A stretch of DNA of 60,000 nt from Liolophura sinensis. Its lineage: Eukaryota; Mollusca; Polyplacophora; Chitonida; Chitonidae. Positions within the stretch are counted from its first letter, which is position 1; every line of letters begins with the position of its first letter. The notes beneath the pieces are model-generated. The model was given only the letters and a program-made list of their open reading frames with translations, was not told where the DNA came from and did no database searches. Shown piece after piece: positions 10,985 through 23,412 of the stretch. The DNA lies in contig NC_088305.1 of NCBI RefSeq assembly GCF_032854445.1, forward strand, positions 24,835,400 through 24,895,399, given 5' to 3'. A program made the translations under genes and the position numbers.

Positions 10985-13900
10985 TATTCAAGTTACCTGA
11001 TGGGTATCTTATCAGTAGTGCTGGGTTTCTTCTCAAATACCGAGTCCTCACATTACCTGATGTGTATCCTCTCAAGATAGCTGGTTTTTCTCTCTTTCTA
11101 ATACTGGGTCTTTACATTACCTGATGGTTATCTTCTCAAGTGTCGTGGATTTCGTCTCTGTCTGATAACTTGTCCGTATTACCTGACGTGTGTCTTCTCA
11201 GGAGAGCTGGTTTCCCTCCCTCTCTCTTATACCAAGTCCAAACATAACACAATGTGTAACTTCTCAAGAGAGCTGGTTTTCCTCCCTCTCTCTTATACCA
11301 AGTCCACACATAACACGATGTGTAACTTCTCAAGAGAGCTGGTTTTCCTCCCTCTCTTTTATACCAAGTCCACACATAACATGATGTGTAACTTCTCAGG
11401 AGAGCTGGTTTTCCTCCCTCTCTCTTATACCAAGTCCACACATAACACGATGTGTAACTTCTCAAGAGAGCTGGTTTTCCTCCCTCTCTCTTATACCAAG
11501 TCCACACATAACATGATGTGTAACTTCTCAGGAGAGCTGGTTTTCCTCCCTCTCTCTTATACCAAGTCCACACATAACATGATGTGTAACTTCTCAGGAG
11601 AGCTGGTTTTCCTCCCTCTCTCTTATACCAAGTCCACACATAACACGATGTGTAACTTCTCAAGAGAGCTGGTTTTCCTCCCTCTCTCTTATACCAAGTC
11701 CACACATAACATGATGTGTAACTTCTCAGGAGAACTGGTTTTCCTCCCTCTCTCTTATACCAAGTCCACACATAACATGATGTGTAACTTCTCAGGAGAG
11801 CTGGTTTTCCTCCCTATCTCTGATACCAAGTCCACACATAACATGATGTGTAACTTCTCAGGAGAGCTGGTTTTCCTCCCTCTCTCTTATACCAAGTCCA
11901 CACATAACATGATGTGTAACTTCTCAGGAGAGCTGGTTTTCCTCCCTCTCTCTTATACCAAGTCCACACATAACATGATGTGTAACTTCTCAGGAGAGCT
12001 GGTTTTCCTCCCTCTCTCTTATACCAAGTCCACACATAACACGATGTGTAACTTCTCAGGAGAGCTGGTTTTCCTCCCTCTCTCTTATTCCAAGTCCACA
12101 CATAACATGATGTGTAACTTCTCAAGAGAGCTGGTTTTCCTCCCTCTCTCTTATACCAAGTCCACACATAACATGTGTGTAACTTCTCAGGAGAGCTGGT
12201 TTTCCTCCCTCTCTCTTATACCAAGTCCACACATAACATGATGTGTAACTTCTCAGGAGAGCTGGTTTTCCATCCTCTCTCTTATACCAAGTCCACACAT
12301 AACATGATGTGTAACTTCTCAGGAGAGCTGGTTTTCCTCCCTCTCTCTTATACCAAGTCCACACATAACATGATGTGTAACTTCTCAGGAGAGCTGGTTT
12401 TCCTCCCTCTCTCTTATACCAAGTCCACACATAACATGATGTGTAACTTCTCAGGAGAGCTGGTTTTCCTCCCTCTCTCTTATACCAATTCCACACATAA
12501 CATGATGTGTAACTTCTCAGGAGAGCTGGTTTTCCTCCCTCTCTCTTATACGAAGTCCACACATAACACGATGTGTAACTTCTCAGGAGAGCTGGTTTTC
12601 CTCCCTCTCTCTTATTCCAAGTCCACACATAACACGATGTGTAACTTCTCAAGAGAGCTGGTTTTCCTCCCTCTCTCTTATACCAAGTCCACACATAACA
12701 TGATGTGTAACTTCTCAGGAGAGCTGGTTTTCCTCCCTCTCTCTTATACCAAGTCCACACATAACATGATGTGTAACTTCTCAAGAGAGCTGGTTTTCCG
12801 CCCTCTCTCTTATACCAAGTCCACACATAACATGATGTGTAACTTCTCAAGAGAGCTGGTTTTCCTCCCTCTCTCTTATACCAAGTCCACACATAACATG
12901 ATGTGTAACTTCTCAGGAGAGCTGGTTTTCCTCCCTCTCTCTTATTCCAAGTCCACACATAACATGATGTGTAACTTCTCAAGAGAGCTGGTTTTCCTCC
13001 CTCTCTCTTATACCAAGTCCACACATAACATGATGTGTAACTTCTCAGGAGAGCTGGTTTTCCTCCCTCTCTCTTATACCAAGTCCACACATAACATGAT
13101 GTGTAACTTCTCAGGAGAGCTGGTTTTCCTCCCTCTCTCTTATACCAAGTCCACACATAACATGATGTGTAACTTCTCAGGAGAGCTGGTTTTCCTCCCT
13201 CTCTCTTATACCAAGTCCACACATAACATGATGTGTAACTTCTCAGGAGAGCTGGTTTTCCTCCCTCTCTCTTATACCAAGTCCACACATAACATGATGT
13301 GTAACTTCTCAAGAGAGCTGGTTTTCCTCCCTCTCTCTTATACCAAGTCCACACATAACATGATGTGTAACTTCTCAGGAGAGCTGGTTTTCCTCCCTCT
13401 CTTTTATACCAAGTCCACACATAACATGATGTGTAACTTCTCAGGAGAGCTGGTTTTCCTCCCTCTCTCTTATACCAAGTCCACACATAACATGATGTGT
13501 AACTTCTCAGGAGAGCTGGTTTTCCTCACTCTCTCTTATACCAAGTCCACACATAACAAGATGTGTAACTTCTCAGGAGAGCTGGTTTTCCCCCCTCTCT
13601 CTTATACCAAGTCCACACATAACATGATGTGTAACTTCTCAGGAGAGCTGGTTTTCCTCCCTCTCTCTGATACCAAGTCCACACATAACATGATGTGTAA
13701 CTTCTCAGGAGAACTGGTTTTCCTCCCTCTCTCTTATACCAAGTCCACAGATAACATGATGTGTAACTTCTCAGGAGAGCTGGTTTTCCTATCTTTCTAC
13801 ATGTACTACCGGTTCCTCATCTGTCTACCTTTCAACGTGTGCTGGGTTTCTTCTCTGGATGAGGCCTGATTCGCACATTACATGGTACATGTATCCATCT

Positions 13901-14060
13901 TCTCTGCTGTGGTGCGTTTCCTCCCTATCTGACACCTGGTCCAGATATTAGGCTACCTGATTTGTATTTTCTCAGGTGTTGACAGTTTCGTTACTTTCTG
14001 ATGAGTTGTATCTTCTCTGGTGTACTTTGTTTCCTCTCCGTCTAATTCCTTGTCCTCCTA
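10985..14060. repeat. 66-bp satellite array
   Basis: About 40 nearly identical 66-bp units between 11190 and 13795, built from TGTGTAACTTCTCAGGAGAG, CTGGTTTTCCTCCCTCTCTC and TTATACCAAGTCCACACATA. Diverged units lie on both flanks (10985-11189 and 13800-14060), as expected if the core is homogenised and the edges decay. A one-base deletion near 12170 shifts the frame. Since 66 is a multiple of three, both strands are open for hundreds of codons. The common unit variants (CAGG/CAAG, ACATGA/ACACGA) change the amino acid, so selection on a protein is not indicated. Confidence 0.95.
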
Positions 14061-14164
14061 TCTGCCTTCTTGTGTGTACGTGGTTCAAATTTTAATTTAC
14101 GTTGTGAAAGAAGCCAGACAGGAGACTCTAGAAAAAAGATGTGAACTATCTCATATAGCTTTTT

Positions 14165-14312
14165 GTCTTCCACAGTATGTTCGTGGATATGGTATGCGAA
14201 TTATCGTGGGTTTCTCTCAAGCCCTGTCCTGTTTCTTTCCACTATAATGCTGGCCGCCGTCGTATAGGTGAAACATTCTTGAGTGCGGCGTAAAACACCA
14301 ACCAAATACATA
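14165..14312 (+). mobile_element. SINE-A, 5' truncated
   Basis: Ordered body blocks ending in CTGGCCGCCGTCGTATAGGT, ACATTCTTGAGTGCGGCG and TAAAACACCAACCAAATA. Confidence 0.85.
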
Positions 14313-15803
14313 TATTTAAAGAAGGCTCCTTATTAACTCTCCACCAGTGAGGTTCTAAAAGCACCAAGACAGAGTTTCAAACTCTTGTGATAAGAGGGAT
14401 CCAACATTTTAACTCATGATTTCCTTGTGAAGTCGTAACTGATAGACCCACAGTGCATGTACTCCCTCACTTCCTATGTGCAGGAAGCGCTGAGTTTAGT
14501 TTAAGCCGCGTCTCGTGCCTTGTGAATGATGATGTGATTTATTGCTGGAATGCAGCTGTGAATTCACATGATGAGCGCGAGGTGTTGAGGTAAAGGTTAC
14601 AAAATTAGCAAAAAGAAAAGTATTCCTGTTACACAGTTTGAAGCCATGCATGAAGATATTAAGAGTTAAAGTATGACAAATCAAATAAATATATCGCGCC
14701 TAGCAGTAGATGTATGTATATCAAACCACATCAAAATAGCTCGTAAAAATCATGACATTTGAAGTTTGAACAATTCTAACAGCATTAAGAATTAACTAAA
14801 TTATCCTTGACATGAAAGGGCCGACTGCTTTATGTTGTCCAGTCTTAAAACAATAGCTAGACAGTAGTATATTACCGAGTGACGAAATACGTGCTTATAG
14901 AACTCATGTCATTCAACCTAACTTTCGCTCTCAAAGACGATATACCATGATTAGATGTTATAGATTACAATTACACACACCTTAGAACGTTTTTTAAGTA
15001 GAATGGTGCATAATACGGAAAAAACCAAATTACAAATTTGACGAGAACACATTAACTTTCGATTTCAACAACAGCATGTACGGCACTCCTCAATAAATGT
15101 CTCTCATACGGAATTTACACAGTTTCGAATCTGTGATACGATGCCTGTGTCGCCTGTGTTCTACGATGAATTTCCTATTTCGCTACAAACTGCCTGCGGT
15201 GATAATTTTCACGACAAAAACATATCAAGAAACAGACCGTGGTGTCCAGTTTAGACCTCACCAAAGATCATTATAAAGTTAGTAAAACAAATCAGATCGA
15301 AAGCCGTTAATATTGTCATTGTGTGTTCAATGTGATGACCATGTTCCAGACCTCTTAACGTCTGAAACAACCTCAGTAAGAGCGTCTCTTGGTCTTACGT
15401 AATCGGCAAGCTCTTAGCTCTAATAAGACGAACCTGTTTAAAACTATTATTAGTAGGACGATGAATAAAACTGCGTACAGCATCTACCGTTCTTTATGGC
15501 TTCACGGCAGTCATTGTCATGTCAGGGTGTACATGTGGACCTTACAAGTAGTTCTTTCCCCTGTTGTTGAAATAATTTCATTCAATGTTAACGAAGAACA
15601 GTCAAAACATCCCCAAATCTGAGAGTTGTCACCTGCATTTTTCGTTCAGCACAACCTTCAGACTTTAATTTTAGACGACTGTTTTTCTCTTAGATGCAAT
15701 TACTTTGCTTGTTCTATATGTAAGACAGTTAAATACAAAATCTGTTTAATTTGTTTATAGGTCAGGAATGATATGTACTGCTATTTTGTCTCTTTAAATA
15801 CAC
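14313..15803. other. Unassigned region
   Basis: 1.5 kb of AT-rich sequence. Small open frames are present, but none combines an open frame with good splice sites, and no repeat is visible. Confidence 0.5.
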
Positions 15804-16136
15804 ATCCACTTCGGGAGAGGCAGATCCTGGGTCAATCCTGAGTCGGGTCACACCTAAGACCTTTAAAGAGGAAGTTGTAAACTTCCTCGCTTGGCGTTCA
15901 GCGTGAAGGGGATATTGCAACGACTAGTTGACCCGCATCAGTATAATGGCTGGGGCGGGGCGGCTGACTTGCCTTCGGCAAGGCAGCTCAGTGAGGCAGC
16001 ACTATATGAAAGAGCGATGGAAATCCGTCCTGCAACAAGGAGGCACATTACATGCTCTGTAAGGATTTCTTCGTCGTCATCTGACTGAAAAATTGTTAAG
16101 TACGACGAGAAACCCGAAGCACTGACTCACGCACTC
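15804..16136 (+). mobile_element. SINE-B, near full length
   Basis: Starts with TCCACTTCGGGAGAGGCAGA and a B-box-like GGGTCAATCCTG. The body includes CTCGCTTGGCGTTCAGC, GACTTGCCTTCGGCAAGGC and ATCCGTCCTGCAACAAGGAG, and the tail is ATTGTTAAGTACGACGAGAA, then CTGACTCACGCACTC. It aligns over its whole length to the copy at 30113. Confidence 0.88.
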
Positions 16137-16630
16137 TTTAAATGCACACACGTGTGTTTAACAGTGTATTGCAGGTATTACTCCCATGGATACAGGGCTA
16201 AATCATGCTGTGTTGGAGAATAATGAAACGTTTAAGAACATCTGAAGCTCAAATTGTGGTTTGTTGTATCATGTATAAGACTGGTCAATTGGGCAGATGT
16301 TAAGTAACTTGTTCCTTGAAACCAGATTTGATCAAATTAATCACATGTGACCTGTCTCAACCTTTCTGTTCATCTGTTTTACTTGCAGTTGCTTGAGTAA
16401 TTTTACCATGTGTACAGCAATGTTCCCTGGGTAACATTTTCTCTTGAGAGATTTTTTATTGAGGACATAGGTTGATGGAAGACATTTGCATCTTATAAAC
16501 AACTAGGGTATTACATTTATTTCTGTATGTACAGCTTTAGGATGTTGTGGCAAAAGATTTTTGCCCAAGGGGAAAAGGTGTACTTCGTAGTTTTGGCTTA
16601 GTGGAAATTCGATAAAGCTGATCAGAACGC
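16137..16630. other. Unassigned region
   Basis: No exon, repeat or RNA gene recognised. Confidence 0.5.
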
Positions 16631-16631
16631 A

Positions 16632-17113
16632 TGTAAGATGTTCTGCGAGACACTCAATGCAACAGACGAACCGATATTAAAATTTAGTGAATTTGTTTTA
16701 CGGTCTGCCAATAGAACTATCCCTAAGACATCGACAAATCCAAAACTTAAAAGTAAACCCTGGTATGATAAGGACTGTCGCAAAGCCATTAAGGACCGTA
16801 AAAAGGTCGAGCGAAGTTTTATTATATGTCCCACTGATAATAATTTAAACTAGGTTCGTATTTTTCGAGCTAAGGCTCGTCTATGACGTCCAAGAGACGA
16901 TCTTGTTGGTGGAACTTTGTTTTGGGCATTACGTCAAAAAAGCCTATGGGTAAGGTCTGGAATATGGTTCAGAAACTGAAGGGCAAAAATTATCAAGGGA
17001 AAGTTTAGGATTGGACAGATGGTATTATCTATATGTTAACTTCTCAACCTGATATAGCAAATAAACTAGTTGAAACAATTTTTAAGAAATCTTGGTCTGA
17101 CAATTACAGTGTT
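16632..17113 (+). pseudogene. Jockey/CR1-like non-LTR retrotransposon fragment
   Basis: The translation contains the stretch typical of the region between endonuclease and reverse transcriptase in Jockey/CR1-type elements: ANRTIPKTSTNPKLKSKPWY, DKDCRKAIKDRKKVER. After a stop at about 16852 the similarity continues in shifted frames (SKKPMGKVWNMVQKLKGKN, DIANKLVETIFKKSWSDNYS). At least one stop and frameshifts show it is dead, and neither the endonuclease nor the catalytic YADD region is present. It ends abruptly where the SINE-A at 17116 begins. Confidence 0.7.
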
Positions 17114-17115
17114 AT

Positions 17116-17262
17116 TTATTTATTTATTTATTTATTTATTTGATTGGTGTTTCACTTATACGACGGCGGCCAGCATTATGGTTGGTGGAAACCCACGACC
17201 ATCCGCGGGTTGCTGGCAGATCTTCCGACGTAGGGTCGGAGAGGAAGCTGCGCTGCGCTAGC
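17116..17262 (-). mobile_element. SINE-A with internal deletions
   Basis: A (TTTA)n tail and GATTGGTG run directly into TTTCACTTATACGACGGC, so the CGTACTCAAGAATA block is deleted. The body GGTTGCTGGCAGATCTTCC follows, and the head is truncated. Confidence 0.85.
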
Positions 17263-17269
17263 AGGTTAT

Positions 17270-17425
17270 GCTTGTTTTTAAACGAGGACACCAGACATGA
17301 CACCGCCCACAATTCTCACTATCTTGAAACCAGACCGACTAGTACTTCGCTTGTTTCTCTTATGATGAGCGCCAGTTAGATAGTAAAAAGATTACCGATT
17401 TTAAAGTGTTAGACATGGCCATACC
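17270..17425 (-). mobile_element. SINE-C-related fragment
   Basis: ACACCAGACATGACACCGC, TTATGATGAGCGCCAG and AAGTGTTAGACATGGCCAT match a second copy at 57242-57385 and, more loosely, the reverse SINE-C elements at 43625 and 45267. Confidence 0.65.
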
Positions 17426-17559
17426 CTAAAAGCATATATGTCGCTCTCTGCGCTCGCTTAACATCACTGCCACCAGAAGACAATAATATACTCGCGCGGA
17501 ATTGTTTGATCAACATTCACTACTAAAACCGCTCACATCTGTCTAGCCATGCGTATACA

Positions 17560-17800
17560 AGAGAAGTGGAGGTGAACTTGAGGGCGGTGAAAGTGGAATG
17601 AGGACGGTGAATCTATGAAGAGATCGATGAAACGGCCAAGAGGTTGATAAAACTACCATGAAGACAGCGAAACTGGAAAGAGGACAGTGAAACTGGGCAT
17701 TAGACGATGAATCTATAAAGAGATTAATTAAACGACCAAGAGGTTGGTGAACTACATGACAGCGGTGAAAATGGCAAGAGATCGGTGAAACAAGAGACAC
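17560..17800. repeat. Short tandem repeat, about 120-bp unit, two copies
   Basis: The order GTGAATCTATGAAGAGAT, AACGGCCAAGAGGTTG recurs as GATGAATCTATAAAGAGATT, AACGACCAAGAGGTTGGTG about 120 bp later. Confidence 0.6.
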
Positions 17801-17861
17801 AGACACATTCAGATAGCATAAGCAGTAACACAACTCTCGCGCAACTGCCTTTCAGCTGCAG

Positions 17862-18072
17862 TCGATGAAACATATCACGATTAACGTGACGAAACGAAAA
17901 CTATGTACATTTGATGATACTGTAAACACATGGATAAAATCAGGATTAACATGGCAAAACCAGAACTATGTGCATTTGATGAAACTGTAAACACTTGGGT
18001 GAAATCTGGATTAACATGACGAAACCAAAACTGTGGACATATGATGAAACTGTAAACTCTTGGATGAAGCCC
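17862..18072. repeat. Tandem repeat, about 65-bp unit, three copies
   Basis: GATTAACGTGACGAAACG.., GATTAACATGGCAAAACC.. and GATTAACATGACGAAACC.. are each followed by TTTGATGAAACTGTAAACAC or close variants. Confidence 0.75.
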
Positions 18073-19560
18073 CAGTAGGACTGAGCAAACTGTTCAGTTT
18101 ACACAGACTGATTCGGTCTTAGACTTTGCCTATTTCATATTACATGTAGGTTTATGATTATAGAACTGGTCACTTCACGAAAATGGTCAGATTGAAAACT
18201 TGGACTGAGACTTGACCATCGAGTAAGCATTGTCAGTTTCTCAGACGCAAATGTGGTGTGTATTATGAGGTCGAGTCTTTAAAGGTTCCACACCTCCAAC
18301 ATTTGAAATGTTGGAAAAAATCGATTACCCGTTTGGTATTCGTTTTGTGAGGAGATGTAAATAGTAAAATACATGATCAAATACCTGTTCTTTTTTCACA
18401 GATTTACCTCTTACCTTTTTATTCTTTTTTTCTTTTTCTTCATTTTTTCTCCTTTTGTATTCTGCACGTTGACATAGCCATTAAGAAAACATGTATAAGT
18501 TTATCAGTAACCCCATATTTTCTATTAACATTAGATCTTTCTTCCACGAAATTCTTCTCCACACAGAAGTAAATAATGATGGGGAGAAAAAAGCATGTCA
18601 TCTGCTTTTCGCCCAATCCCTGCTTACTTTCGTAAACGAAAATGGCTCACATTTTTTAGGCTATGGTCGTCAAACTATGGCGGGTTAAAGAATGCAGTAT
18701 ATTTCTTTGTCATCCGTTAGCTCGCTCCACTCATAAACACAAGTTTTGTTTACCTGGTCCTTCATTTGATACCGGCTGTACATACAATAAAATACCAGCT
18801 TGATATTATTAAAATCTGATTTTTTTTAATTCTTCAGCTTTGTCTAACCTTTAAATCTGCGAAACATACCTACACAACATTCTTTTTCTCACACAGTCTT
18901 TTTTCTCAGAGGTTACCCCACAAATCTTTCATTTTAATAGAGCGTCCAGAGTTCACTGAGCACAGGTGTTGCTTTCATGGCGGACATAACAAGACTGAGA
19001 AGAAAAGCCCGCTTCAACGTTACGTAATCCGTGGGGATGACTCCCATTACCTTGCGAAATTCTGACTCATCACGAATGTCACCTCAACCAGTTTGAGGAA
19101 GTCGTCTCATGTTCCAACCAAGTCCTCGATGTTTTGACTGCGGTTTGAAATTATTACATCTAAGTGAATCAGCTGTTTTCCCCATGAGTTCAAGTTTAGC
19201 GAAGATCATGAGATAAATTCTTATGGCCTCCGCTGCATAGTTTGATATGACAATCTCATGGTTCGAATCCGCAGTAAGATTGGAGTAAGGCTGAATCGCG
19301 GATTAAACGAGCGAAAGTGCAAACAAATAAACAAATTATCGAATAGATTTCGGTCATTACCGACCCTCCAACATTTCAGCAAAACAGGGATTATTCTGTT
19401 TATCATCGTGCTTTCCTTTCTTCACAAAACTGGCCATCGTGGTATGGGTGGAAATGTTTTGAGTAAATTGATCAGATATATAAACAAACTATCGAAGGCC
19501 AGTGAATGTTACATAAGCGTCATCAGGTGAAAAACGTAGTGGCCATTCAGTTAGCAGCTG
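18073..19560. other. Unassigned region
   Basis: A frame open from 18912 to 19070, after the acceptor-like CTTTTTTCTCAG, was considered as an exon but has no donor and no family signature. Nothing else is supported. Confidence 0.4.
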
Positions 19561-19564
19561 TCAG

Positions 19565-19880
19565 ATATGGTCGCTTAATACAACCAGAGGAGTGGGCCTG
19601 TGGTTAAAAATGCTTGTCTTTTAATCCCAAGGACACAAGCGTTACGGGTGTTATGGGCTCTGTCTCTCTTCAGCTATTCTTGGTAACATTAATCAGTTGA
19701 CGACGCTCTTGTGACCGTTTGTACAGTCTAGTGGGGGATGAAGATCACTTGTCCGCCACAAATATAGAGTGCATATCTGCACGTCACACGAGAGAAAGCT
19801 CGTAACTAACATGCCAAAGCTCGGTGGTTTCCTCCACCCTTAGAACTGAAGTGAACATTTCTTCAGTGTAGATTTGAACA
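19565..19880 (+). mobile_element. Possible tRNA-derived SINE of another family
   Basis: A tRNA-like head (GGGCCTGTGGTTAAAAATGC, TTTTAATCCCAAGGACACAA) is followed by a 280-bp body ending GGTTTCCTCCACCCTTAGAA and CATTTCTTCAGTGTAG. Only one copy is visible here. Confidence 0.4.
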
Positions 19881-20930
19881 ACAAAGAAGTAAATAAATAC
19901 TGTAAGTTTAATTTTTTGGGTTAGTTAAATTTTTAACATTCTGTGTTTTAAAATGGTAGTTCACTTAACAAAGCTCTTGAGAGAAGACGACATCGATTAT
20001 CACGAATTTGTGCTTTAGTTCAGCTCATCTTATCGCTGTAAAAATGTCCAGAATTTCCCAGAAAAACAAAGCCTTATCCTATCTCCTAAACACCATTTTG
20101 TTAAACATAAGACGGCCTAAAATACACCATCGTAATCAGACAAAACAACAAAACAATGGATCTGAAATCATCAAGATCATTTATGGATTAGTGTTAGTTG
20201 GATTTAAATGTTCAGCTATAACAGCCTCCATATAGTCTATGTTTACTGTTGTTTGGTAGTTTGTTGTTTGTTTGTTTGTTTGGGTTTGTATAAATACGTT
20301 AGACGCATCCAAAAGAGCTCTAAAGCAAAGATTATGGTTTTAACGGAAATAAAGAAAATTTTGCCATGTCATTTTTATTAACGGTTATCGATCTTTGCCT
20401 TCAGGACGGCAGGCAACTTACTTTCCGGACTGGCCACTTAGGTCTTTCGAAAACTCTTTAAAAACCATTTTTAAAACCATTTTTTACGCCTTTTTTTACC
20501 TTGATATGTAAAGAAACATTCCAAACTACATATTAAGAAATGAAAACTAAACGTTTTATCTACCCTTTAACCCCATGCTAAAGAAGACTTTTACTTATGC
20601 GATGGCGATGACTTTTAAGGCTGGGGGCAAATCAGAGTGCCCGGGGAAAACAACTCTTGGGCAAGTTACTGACGAGCTTTTCTACATAGATGCACATCAT
20701 AGTGGTGTAAGACAAGTGATCTTTAACGAACTTTAGACAGCATAAAAGGCCCTCACCTGAGCGTCGTCTACGGCTTATTATTCTTCAAGGTTCAGATCAG
20801 GCGAATATACATGTATAAACCTTGTGTGCTCTCGCGATTGCATATTACAATTTATAACCCAAGAGATTAACATTAATAAACATTAATTACATTAATAAAA
20901 TGTATGACTTCATGCACCCCAAAAATATAA
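19881..20930. other. Unassigned region
   Basis: AT-rich. No exon, RNA gene or clear repeat. Confidence 0.5.
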
Positions 20931-20942
20931 ATATGATCCATA

Positions 20943-21214
20943 TTTATTTATTTATTTATTTGATTGGTGTTTTACGCCGTACTCAAGAATATTTCACTTA
21001 TACGACGGCGGCCAGCATTATGGTGGGTGGAAACCGGGCAGAGCCCGGGGGAAACCCACGGCCATCCGCAGGTTGCTGGAAGACGTTCCCACGTACGGCC
21101 GGAGAGAAAGCCAGCATTAGCTGGACTTGAACTCACAGAGAGCGCACTGGCGAGAGACTCCTGGGTCATTACGCTGCGTTAGCGCGCTAACCAACTGAGC
21201 CAGGGAGGCCCCAC
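20943..21214 (-). mobile_element. SINE-A, full length, with target-site duplication
   Basis: Complete element read in reverse. Sense order is head GCCTCCCTGGCTCAGTTGG (A box), B box GAGTTCAAGTCCAGC, body with GGGTTTCCCCCGGGCTCTGC, and tail GTACGGCGTAAAACACCAAT plus (AAAT)n. It is flanked by an 11-bp direct repeat TATGATCCATA at 20932-20942 and 21215-21225. It is a good reference copy for this family. Confidence 0.95.
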
Positions 21215-21225
21215 TATGATCCATA

Positions 21226-22138
21226 AAGCTGACCTATAAATTCAGGTATATAAATGCGATTAATTAGATTCAAGAAAGTTTTAATAAGATAATGACTATT
21301 TTTTTATATACAGTTTTCTTAGATTTCTTAATCTCATAATTACTAATTTTTCTCCTTATTTTTACTCATTCTTCAATGTCCATCCAAGAGCTGGCTTCCT
21401 CACAGACTCACTATTAGGCTTACCTTTACATTCAAGTACATGTGTGTCTATCTCTATCTCTTGGTGTTTTTAGCTCTCTTCAGTTAATGGACATAAACAC
21501 CTTATCGTATTACTGTATTTCACCTAAAGTTTACCCATTTTCAGGTGGCAAATGTTGCTTGATTAAAGCCTGTCACATCAGCAAAATGTGTTTTTTGACT
21601 AATTTTGATTAATGTCTTATGAGGAAAGTGGCATTAAAACTGTCATCTTGAGGCCTTTATGAGCTTCAGAAAGTGCATTATTAGATATAGGCAGCAAGCC
21701 TTAGGCATGTTACATGAAACACAGTGGATTCTAGTGACGTCTGGTGTATATCCAGCTATCAATACCACATGGTGACAACTAAAAGAACCTCCTGGAACTG
21801 CACGACCTTGATCAATATACATGTATAATGCTAAATTAACCTGAATACCAAACCATGGATTCCAACAGCCCAGGCACAACGCACACTTTACTCTTCATAC
21901 TTGCCACAATGGGCAGGGCGGATACCGTTTTACACACGCTCAAGGCCACTCGACAATGAGACAATAACCACATGAGAACATTTACACAACACAAGACCAA
22001 GTCCGATCAAAGGCTGTTGAATCAGATGTTTACATATCAACTGAATATCATGTTTTATGCTAATGGGCAAACATGTAAAGACCATATAACTCTAACCAAG
22101 GTCACCGTCATACTTTTTCGGAGATATGTTAACAATTA
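21226..22138. other. Unassigned region
   Basis: AT-rich. No supported exon or repeat. Confidence 0.5.
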
Positions 22139-22188
22139 AAAATTGTTAAGCACGACGTTGAACCCCAAGCGCTCACTCACTCCCGGAT
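22139..22188 (+). mobile_element. SINE-B tail fragment
   Basis: AATTGTTAAGCACGACGTTG then AACCCCAAGCGCTCACTCAC, the SINE-B 3' tail only. Confidence 0.7.
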
Positions 22189-22245
22189 AAGTTAGGGGCT
22201 TCCCCGCTAGTTTCTGGAAAAAAAAACAAGTCCAGACATACTAAC

Positions 22246-22490
22246 CTTTGTAATTTCTCACGTATGACATTGTTATTGTCTACAATGGATATAGACGATT
22301 GCCATGCAGTAAAACGCTCTAGAATAAACATATACTGAGAACTATAAGTGGAGTACACCGGCAACGTATCAACGCGACAGAAATTCAGTTTCATCATGTA
22401 ACCAAACATATTAGCTTTTGTGCCAGAAACTAGGCAGAAACAGAAACAGAAGGCTAGGAACAATCCTGAACTCAACCAAGAAAACAGCAT
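22246..22490 (-). CDS. Candidate first coding exon with signal peptide or anchor
   Basis: On the minus strand an ATG at 22490 (context AAAGATGC, A at -3) opens 81 codons and ends at the donor ACAAAG|GTTAGT. The N terminus, MLFSWLSSGLFLAFCFCFCL then VSGTKA, is strongly hydrophobic and could be a signal peptide or a type II membrane anchor. It is followed by a polar part containing FCRVDTLPVYSTYSSQYM and NNVIREKLQR. A soluble or type II membrane protein such as a Golgi enzyme is possible, but I see no family motif. No following exon was found downstream on this strand. A degraded SINE-A partly overlaps the upstream end (22500-22605). Real but partial is my best guess. Confidence 0.4.
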
Positions 22491-22499
22491 CTTTAGTAG

Positions 22500-22606
22500 C
22501 TTTATGCTGGGAGGCAATCAAAAACTGCAAAACCCCAGACAATCCGAAGGTTGCTGCAAGACCTTCTCACATAAGACCGGAGAGGAAGTCGGCATAAGCT
22601 GGAAAA
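22500..22606 (-). mobile_element. Degraded SINE-A body
   Basis: GCTGGGAGGCAATCA.. and AGGTTGCTGCAAGACCTTCT, AAGACCGGAGAGGAAGTCGG match the reversed body. Head and tail are lost. Confidence 0.65.
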
Positions 22607-23239
22607 TAGCAGGTGTCAATAGAACACAATTTTATATAGTCCTACATTACATCCGGCTAATTGGCCTTATAAGGCATATATATATAACATATCTTATACT
22701 TAATTCTACTATCCTTACAACTGTAACCAACAGAAATAAGACAGTAATAAGGAATACGAAACGTATTCCGCGTTGAAGAATCAACCAAATTTTCCTGTGC
22801 AATTGTTCTTAATTTATTTCCAAAATATGAAATATTTCTTTCCACAAGGTCTAATGACAAAAATCCTCTACTATGAAATTACTGAACTGGATACTTTCCA
22901 TAAGATTATTATTTTAAGAGTGTAAAATAATCTTAAGTCTAGATGCGCGGATTTGCCTTTTGGTTTTACCAGGCCAGTTTAGTTATTATGTAATAGGAAT
23001 TCGGCGGGATTTCGATTTGTATGAAGTGCTAACTTCTACAGGAAGGGAAGAAGGAATGAACTGTGGTTTAATGCCACATCGGCAATATTTTACCCATATC
23101 GTGGCGATGCATGGGATTAAGCTAATATTCCCGGGGATAACAAACAGAGTCGTCTGGTCTCGCCATTCATGTTGTAGAAAACAAACCTTTAATATAGAAG
23201 TTTGATGGATTGGGATGTAACGTCGCTAACAACATTATT
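22607..23239. other. Unassigned region
   Basis: No supported feature. Confidence 0.45.
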
Positions 23240-23412
23240 TCGGTCATTTTAGGACGGTGTGTCCACGTGGGAAGCTGGACCCAATGCTGACATACTCATA
23301 GATCTGACTCACCAGAATGCCATACCGAAGACACCAAACCCGACACCTCATTAAGTCACATTGCAATTCGTGCCCACCAGTACCTGGCCGATATTCCACT
23401 CATGTTGAGCGT
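23240..23412 (-). mobile_element. SINE-C-related fragment, degraded
   Basis: GAAGACACCAAACCCGACAC, TCATTAAGTCACATTGCAAT and GAAGCTGGACCCAATGCTGA keep the order of the reversed SINE-C body with many substitutions. Confidence 0.45.

Noticed and set aside
11190-13869. Long open frames (up to 564 codons) on both strands
   Set aside because: They lie in the 66-bp satellite. Unit variants change amino acids, there is no splice or promoter context, and both strands are open only because the period is a multiple of three.
18912-19070. Plus-strand frame of about 50 codons after CTTTTTTCTCAG
   Set aside because: No donor, no ATG and no family signal. A frame of this length is expected by chance.
20943-21214. 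tRNA gene, suggested by A-box and B-box sequences in SINE heads
   Set aside because: Each such head continues into a SINE body and tail, and no head folds as a full cloverleaf with intact acceptor arm.
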